DNA from: Macrosoma leucophasiata
Lineage: Eukaryota > Arthropoda > Insecta > Lepidoptera > Hedylidae
NCBI GenBank assembly: GCA_036365455.1
Contig: JAWQUS010000032.1
Span: 17,058,001-17,122,000, forward strand
Direction of reading: 5' to 3'
Length of the DNA: 64,000 nt
The notes beneath the pieces were generated by a model. That model searched no databases, was not told the DNA's origin, and saw nothing but the letters and a program-made list of their open reading frames with translations. Shown here piece after piece: positions 47,901 to 57,282 of the stretch; positions within the stretch are counted from its first letter, which is position 1, and each line of letters begins with the position of its first letter. The position numbers and the translations under genes were made by a program.

Positions 47901-50900
47901 TAGACATCTACTACTGGTGGCAGAGCTCCAGTGACGGAGCTCGCGGGCGTAGTCACCACCGCATTACCTAATATACTTGCCGCTAAACGGTAGTGTTCAG
48001 CATTATCGTGTTCCGGTCAGGTGGTAATGTACGGCCCTGTAATTTCCGGGACAGAGGCATAACACCTTAGGCCTCAGGAGTAGTAACGCATCTGCATCTT
48101 GACCTTGGTCTTAGTGTGGGTGTCTATAGGCTGCAGTCATCACTTAACATCGATGTGAACTGCATGCTTGTTTACCACTTCCATTACGTAACCAGACATC
48201 AAAATGCAGATGCGTTGCCATGAGACCTAAATTGTTATGTCACTGTGATAGCTATTACGGGACTACAGGGGCGGCTCAGAATCAGAATCAGAATCAGAAA
48301 CTCATTTATTCATTTAGGGTGACAGGCACCTCTTATGACACGTCAAAATCAAAAAAAATAAATTAAAGCGAATAACAATTGATATACATGTCAAACAAGA
48401 TAAAAAATATATGTAAAGTCAAGAATATCACTAAGGTAAAACTAAATGTCATAAACTAATGTAAAAAGTATATCAGTAAAATGTCTCTTTTCCCCTTTAC
48501 AAACTGATAACAAAGAGTAAAAAGAAAAGAAAAAGAGTCATTCTTTGTCATTCACCGGCAAAGTTCCAAAGGCCAATATGATCTGAGAAAAACTAGCCGG
48601 AAAAAACTCAGTCGGCTCTTTTAAAAATATCTCTTAGGCATATTTTTACAATTTTCCATAATTTAAACAAGCTTAAAATTAACAATATAATATCAACATT
48701 ACACTTTGATTATTACATTTAACACCTTTGTGGAGCTAGATCAGCATTTAGCCAAACATTTCTATCCTTGAGATAGTCCTCGAGTTTATAGCTTAACCTA
48801 TGGTGCAGGGTGTGCAATGCACACGGTGAGACGGCGGCGCCTCTTCTTCCCTAAGGAAGAAGAGGTTAAAATGTAGCACACTTCCGCTGCGGAACGCCAA
48901 AAATACACAAATTCGATACATTTCGCTTCTATTTCGCTGTCCATAAAACTTAAAACACAAGACGAAACGAACTATCGCGGTTCGCCGCGTTTTCGCAACA
49001 GAGATGTGCCTCACTGGCATAAAAACAATGAGTGTTATTCTGCCGTCACAATATTAAGAAGAAAGGCCGTAACTAATACCATACTGTAAGCTATACCTAC
49101 TTATAAAATAGCTTTTTTTTTTTATGTAATTGAAGTGGCAAACAAGCATGCAGTTCACATTGATGTTAAGTGATGACTGCAGCCTATAGACACCCACACA
49201 AAGACCAAGGTCAAAATGCAAATGCGTTACCACTCCTGAGGCCTAAGGTGTTATACCTCTGTGCCGGAAATTACAGGGCCGTACATTACCACCTGACCGG
49301 AACACGATAGTGCTGAACACTACCATTTAGCGGCAAGTAAATCAGGTAATGCGGTGGTGCCTACGCCCGCGAGCTCCGTCACTGGAGCTCTACCACCAGT
49401 AAAATATAGCTTGTTGGAATATGAAAACACTTTCTTGATACGACGGCAAAGTTAATAGCTATAGCCGCGGGAGGGGGGAGGGGGGGGGCAGGGTTGATTG
49501 CACACTGGCGCTACACGAGCTAGAGTCGCCCTTGCGGGACCATACATTATCAACCGGTACACGATAGTGCTGAACACTACCATTTGGCACCAGATAGAAT
49601 AGATAATGCGGTGGCGCCTACGCACTGGAGCTCCTGCACTGGATCTCTACCATCATTAAAATATATGTATGAGAAATCCATTACCATATCTATCTTCCAT
49701 CCAGCTGTTCATCCACATATCGACTGCGTATTGCCACCTTCACGAGAAGCTTCTAGAAGAGCAACCTTACGACCCGCCGGCTGATCCCCACAAGATACTG
49801 TCTGCCGTGGAGCTGTTTGATGAGGAGACAGTTGAAGCCATCGCTCCAAAGTATGGAACCTGTATTTGATACTATCTACTTACCTAATAATAAGTTAAAC
49901 TTCCTCTCCCTAAATGTTTTTAACTCCAAAAGTAAACATTAGCACAACGTCGAAAATGTCGAAAAATTTTCTTAGACAAGGACAATTTGGATAAAAAAAC
50001 AAATAAGAAGAACGCGCTTGCAAAAAAAAACTACATTTAAAAATCACTTACATTTAGTTAAACTTTTATAATTTAAAATTATCATAGATACGTTTAGACA
50101 TTAATTAACGTACACCGTACCAAGTACTAAACTTTCGTACGCCCCTATTATTGTCGTACGGGGTTGGCAACACTGCCTCCCTACAGACACAACAGGATTG
50201 TGTCTCTTTCCACGGCATAAAATGGCAAGCATACTGGCAAGTAATACAGCCTATAAACATCTACCAACAATTTTTAAAAAATATTTAGTGATACCACTTA
50301 CAAACATAATAAATAAATGTTTAAGACTAGGCTATTTCCCCGATTCGCTGAAGATAGCTAAAGTCACTCCGATCTATAAATCGGGTAGTAAAACTGATAC
50401 AAGCAATTATAGACCAGTATCCGTGTTGCCAGTTTTGTCAAAGGTTTTTGAGAGAATTTTACATGACCGTCTTAGTACCTTTTTAAATAAAAATAATATA
50501 CTCATCGATGAACAATACGGTTTTCGCCCAAAATCTAGTACTATATCTGCAGCGATAGACCTAATTACTAAAATTAAAATACATATAGACAAAAAGAACT
50601 ATGTACTGGGCATATTTATAGATTTAAAAAAAGCGTTCGACACGGTGAGTCATCCAAAGCTGTTATCCAAACTAAAAGACATTGGTGTTACTGGCATAGC
50701 ACATAAAATATTGGAAACTTACTTGGACAATAGGCGTCAAAGTGTAAAAATTGATAACGTGTCCAGTTCTGTACAAACCTTAAAAAATTTTGGAATTCCT
50801 CAGGGATCAATTTTAGGGCCCCTCATGTTTCTAATCTATATGAATAATGTTAATAAAATAGGTCTCAAAGGGCACCTCACACTCTATGCAGACGACACCT

Positions 50901-53900
50901 GTCTTTTCTATTTTGGTAATTCTCTCCATGAAATAATCGCTGAAGCTCAAGCAGATGTAGACAGACTAAACCAATGGCTACTTTATAATCTACTAACCAT
51001 TAACACAACAAAAACTTCATTTATTATAATAACTGCCAAAAACAAACCAATTCCAGACTTCACACCCCTCACTATAAACAAAGAATTGATAAAAAGATCG
51101 TATCAAGAAAAATATTTAGGATTAATCATAGATGACAAATTGACATGGAAATCACATATTGAATCCATAAAATCTAAACTAAGCTCAACTTTAGGCGCTT
51201 TTCGCAAAGTTAACAACTGCATACCAAAAAAAGTAAAAACAATTGTCTACAACTCACTGGTAAAGTCACATTTGGAATATTTAATAGAAATCTGGGGGTC
51301 GGCTGCATCTGCTAATCTTCAGCCATTGCAGAGAATACAAAATAAAATAATTAAAGTATTATTTCACTACAATTACTACACACCCACAAAAGAATTATAT
51401 AAAAAAGCAAACCTGTTTAACATAAACCAGTTATACAAATATAAAACTTGTATATTAATAAATAGGATAAGTACCAAAAAAATCAAAACTAATATTGAAT
51501 TGAAAAAAAAAGTCATTAGCTTAAGAAATAAACATAAATTTGAACTAATTACACCAAGAACGAATTACGCAAAGAAATCTATTCTATTTGAAGGAGTTCA
51601 GTTATTTAATAAATTACCAAACGATGTAAAGGAGTGCAGTAGTATCAACATATTTAAAAACAAATTAAAATCATATATTGCCAGACTATAGTAGTATTTA
51701 AGTTATTTAAGCTATGTACTAACAGTACCTTATTACTAATACTTACCTTTGTTTTATATAAATAAGTTCATAACCAGAATTAGAAATTTAATTCATATTA
51801 TCGAATCATTTAAGTCATTTGGGGTGATAAGCACCGCTTATGACAAGTCAAAAATAAACAAAATAAATTAAATAGTTAATAGTATCAATATTGTAACTAT
51901 GTTACTAACCCTAAGCGCCAGAGGTGTACTACTAACATATTCATAAATCAATGTAATCTATATCTCATTCTAAAAGAACTGTATGTTTTTATGAGAATAA
52001 AGATCTTTAAACCTAAATGTAAGTGATTTTTAAATGTAGTTTTGTTTTTGCAAGCGCGTTCTTCTTATTTGTTTTTTTCTTATCCACGTACTGCGCAGAA
52101 ACGTGCGAGAAAACAGCAACGTCTCGTTCCCAGATGACGTGAGTTTTTTTTTGGTATAGGCTCATGTAGGCACGTCTCGAGACGTTACTAGTCTACTTCA
52201 CCGGGTAGTCGGCGAGAGCAGAGGGCGTTTTCAGCCTAAATAAAAGTTAGCGCGACTGCCTAAGGCAGACCCCTGTGGGTCCAAACCTCGGCTAAGGGCG
52301 TTGCGGAGGAAGACATATGCGATTAGGAGCGGTGCACAGAGAGCACTCGCCATTGTAAAGACTGTAAAAAATGCATAGACTTCCAATGTCTCTAAGTTAC
52401 AAAGTATCTGCATTGAGATCCTAATTTTTATGTACACATCTATCGTGCTCTTCGTTTAGCCATTTAAAGTACTAGGTAGGTATACTTTTCATCTATCGTG
52501 TTTTTTTTCTTTTTTTATATACTCATGTAGGCCACACGTCTCTAGACGGCACTAGTCTACTTGACCGGCCTATTTGAAAGCGCAGATAAGTATATATAAA
52601 AGTTAGCGCAACTGCCTAAGGGAGACCCCTGTGGGTCCGAGCCTCGGCTTAGGAGCGTTGCGGAGGGGGACACAAGACATATGCGATTAAGGGCGGTGCC
52701 ACTTTCGCTTTAGTCATCGGTTGATAACCGGAATGTTAGTTTATCACTCACAATATAAAGTACATTATTTTCAGGTTGTTAGATAAGTTGCCGAATTCCT
52801 ACGCGTTCACGAAGGCTTTGGGGGAAGCCTTAGCCGTGGAAGCCATGGCGCACATTCCTGTTCTGATCCTACGACCGTCTATTGGTAACTATTATAGCAC
52901 ATAGCAGTGGACATTTTTTGTCGATATAAGAACCAATAGATATTTTTTTATTATTTTTCTGAGACTTGCATATCTTACTAGAACGTAGCCAGCCAAAGTT
53001 TGGCTGGCTACGGCTGATTAATATTTGCGTATGTAGGGTAAATTTGTAAAATTAACGTCATTCATAAATTCTTACGATTTTCAGTAATTCCCATATGGAG
53101 AGAGCCTCTACCAGGGTGGACCGACAATATCAACGGACCTACTGGCTTGCTTATAGGTGAGTTAATGCATTGGTAAATATTACAGACTTGATATACCTAT
53201 TAGATTTTTATAACAAAACTAGATAATCCGGCAAACGTCGTTCTGTTCTACCATACAATAAAAGTACAGAAAAACAGGCGGGTGCCGTCATCGGTGTGAG
53301 CAACCCGTTTGAATTATTTTGCGACTACTTCTAATTTTAATTATATGGTGGGTAATATCATGTTGAATAGAATATTCACATGAAAATTTAAATTAAAAAA
53401 TAAAACTTTATTGCGGGCGGGATTCACTAGCCCCCGGTTATAAAAAGGGAAAGAAGGACTCTCAGATGTGATCTTTCCATAGCTTAGTGTTAAAACAGCT
53501 GGGCTAGTTATCCAGAGGTAGCAGGTTCGAATTCTGATGTCATTTTATAGTTAACCGACTTCAAAAAAGAGTAAGTTCTCAATTGGCCTGTATGTTTTCT
53601 TTTGTTTATGTTCCGCGATTTCTCCGGCGTTTGTAGGCCGATTTGTATTTTTTTTTGACTCGCATATTTTTTTGCTAAATGTTTAAATATACGTCCAGGT
53701 GCGGGTAAAGGCGTGCTGCGCTCTATGTACTGTCGCAGCAACAGCTACGCCGACTACCTGCCCGTCGACGTCTTCATCAATGGCATCATGATCGTCGCCT
53801 GGAACTACTTGTCCTACGGGTGAGACCTTTTGCAACATCAACATACCAGGTTTTGCCGGTAGAGCTCCAGTGACAGAGCTTGCGGGCGTAGGCACTACCG

Positions 53901-56900
53901 CATTACCTAATATACTTGCCGCTAAATGGTAGTGTTCAGCACTATCGTGTTCCGGTCAGGTGGTAATGTACCTACGGGTCTGTAATTCCCAGCACAGAGG
54001 CATAACACCTTAGGTCTCAGGAGTGGTAACGCATCTGCATTTTGACCTTGGTATTTGTGTGGCTGTCTATAGGCTACAGTCATCACTTAACATCAATGTG
54101 AACTCCATGCTTGTTTGCCACTTTTATTACATACACAACTGCTTAAAGGAGACGAAGTCCATCTTTTGTTTCAACTCGAAATATACCTAGCGGCCAGAGA
54201 GCGCGGCGCCGCCGAATAGTTATAGCCGCGGGGGGGGAGTCAGTCCTAGGGGGCGCCAGGGTTTCATTGCACACGGGCACTACACGAGCTATAGCCGCCC
54301 CTTGCGACAGGATCACGTCCTGACGCATTTGACGGCGTAAAATAAAGCTATATTATCTCCAAATATATTTGCCGCGTTATATTCAAAATAGTTATGTGAT
54401 TACGCTTAATTTACACAGAGACAAGACGAGATTGATCTACAACTTCACATCGTCAGCTGAAGTGAAGATCACGTGGTCAGAACTGATCGAGACGGGCCGG
54501 GAGGTCATCCTCAACAAAGTGCCTCTTAATGGAGTGGTGTGGTAAGTGACCTAGAGCAACACCGGAGGGGAGTAGCCATATGCAGGCTTTCCCCTCTGTC
54601 AAGGTACAAGCCCAAATGGGCCTATACCTGTCGCCTAGATGTTTAAACTTCAAAAAAGATGTTATCACTTACCAAAGGTTCTTCTTCTGGTTTGCAGGGG
54701 CTACATCACATTTAGTAGATAGCAGTTTATTTGCATCTATGCTATGGACGTTCACATTATTTGATTTTTCACGATAATCTGTACTAGATTTAAGCTCTCA
54801 TTTAAAAGAGCTCTTACTGAGTTTGTTGGGTAGCGGAGTTCTTCTCAGTAGTGACTGCACTTGGAACTCTGCTAAGTGAATAACATTGATCTTGACGAAT
54901 AAGTTTTTCTTTTTCTTCATTTATTATAATTGAAGGAATTGAAAAATTTTATGATTATTATGTTTTAACCAAGTAGTTTAAATTCTAATTTTTAATTTAC
55001 TATTAATATATGATTTTGCTTTTACTATATGTAATGGTTATTCGCTCTAGGTAGTTTATGATTTATTGACGTTTTGAAAGTATCTGTAAAGATCTATTCG
55101 AAATAAAAATATTTTCTATTTCTATTTCTATTTCTATTTCTACCCATAGAGCAACACGGGCCACCGGCCGCGGCGGACTGGAGGGGAGTAGCCATAATGT
55201 TAATTACCGATACAAAATAGTCTGTCAATTTTTGCGGGGGGAAATGCGTGCGACACACACGCACACTACAAAAATCGTGTATTACTACGAACGCTGTGTT
55301 AATTAACGCTGTGTGCGTGAAATTATTTCTGTATTTTGTTTTCACGCTGTGTGCGTGAAATTATTTCTGTATTTTGTTTTAAAGTCAAGTTGTGAGTTTC
55401 GTAGTAATACACGATTTTTGTAGTGTGCGTGTGTGTCGCACGCATTTCCCCCCACAAAATTGACAGACTATTTTTTATCGGTAATTAACATTATGGCTAC
55501 TCCCCTCCAGTCCGCCGCGGCCGGTGGCCCGTGTTGCTCTATGGGTAAGTGATAACATCTTTTTTGAAGTTGGACCGACCTAATTAGATCGTATATACGG
55601 ATCATGTAATTAGTTATCTCAATATATCTGTGTGCAGGTACCCGGGTGGTTCGATGAAGCACTCTCGCCTGTGGCACAACATATGCGTGGTGCTGTTCCA
55701 TTGGATCCCCGCCATCCTGGTCGACGCGCTGCTCGTAGTGCTCAGATACGAGCCTGTGTAAGTAATTTTAGGTAATGATAGGCTCGTAGCACTGGGGGTC
55801 CTGCGGGAAAGGATTCAATGGGTCATGGAGTGATGACCTTTGCAGCAACTAAACATGCAGTTTATATTGATGACGAATTGAATATTGTAGAAAATAGAAA
55901 TATAAACTATCTTCATCATCAGCCAAAAGATGTCCGCTGCTGGACCAACACCGCCACGCTTGGCATGCATATTGTCGGTCGATGTTTTTTAATAACTTTG
56001 CCTAAATCTAACTGCCTCGGTAGCCTAGTGGTAGCAGGCCACTACTACTACGCTGAGGTCCTGGGTTCGATTCCCGGGTAGGGGTTTATCAGAGATAATG
56101 GTGTAAAGTCCTTTATCTCTGGGTCTATTGGGATTTTTAAATTTTCTGGAAATTTTCAAAAACCTCGAAGTTTGGTAATGTGCCCGGAGATGTCAACAGG
56201 CTCGCCACCTGTTACGTGGGCCAAAAACGTAACCGGCGAATCGTGGGTGTTTGCATGTATGCTCGTATGCATGCATTTACCTCTGCCAGAGAATATGTAA
56301 TAATACTACGTTTAGAATGGACACTTCGACGTCCCGCCCGATATGCTCGCATCACTCAACCCCTTCCCCTCTTATGGGCGACGGGTGGTATTTTGTACGT
56401 GCTACGCACACAGGTGCGCGTGTAAATACAAGTCACTGATTGATGTCTGTGTAATAGAAACCAAATTAAGCGTTTGTATGGAATTTTGGCGGAGTGTCCG
56501 TGGTGTGCCTCTGCCTACCTGTATTACAGGCGTGAAGTTACGTTTCTTTGCTTATATCCATCAATATTTCCAGACTGCTCCGCGTACAACGTCGTATCAC
56601 CAAAGGCTTCGACGTGTTCGAATACTACACAACCAACCAGTGGGACTTCAAGTCGGACGGCGGACAGACGGTGCGGGTGCGCCTTAACGACAGGGAGAAG
56701 GTTGACTACAAAGTTGATTCTTCAGGTAAGCGGAATCATTTTGCAGTACCTACGCGCAAAACCTAATGCATCCGTGAACTTAAATAAGTCGTTGCGAAAA
56801 AAGCGAATTTTGGTATATAGGTAAGTATGTTGACTTAGGTGACAATTCAAATGCAAATGTATCTTATCCGCGGATGAAATATCACTCTTTACAAATAGTA

Positions 56901-57251
56901 GGGGTCGACTCATCCGAAGTTTTGTTGTTATTCGGAGGAGTCGCCATCTAGGTAAATTACTTACGGGCAACTTGAGAAGTCTGGTCCCTATGAATAATGA
57001 TCGGCCTGTATACATAATGCCCATGTCACATGGGCAATTTGATTAAAATTTCATGCCATGAAAATAATCACTTTTTTCCGGTCAGTATGAATAAGGGCAA
57101 ATACGTTTTGGGCAAAATGTGTCGTTTCGTTTATTTGTCATACTGCATTGATAGCATCGACGACACAACACAGCTTTGACAGTCATCATTTTCTTTTGCC
57201 CTTTTTAGGGTTCCGTAGTAAACAAGGAACCCTTATAGTTTCGCCATGTCC

Positions 57252-57282
<31 letters not shown>

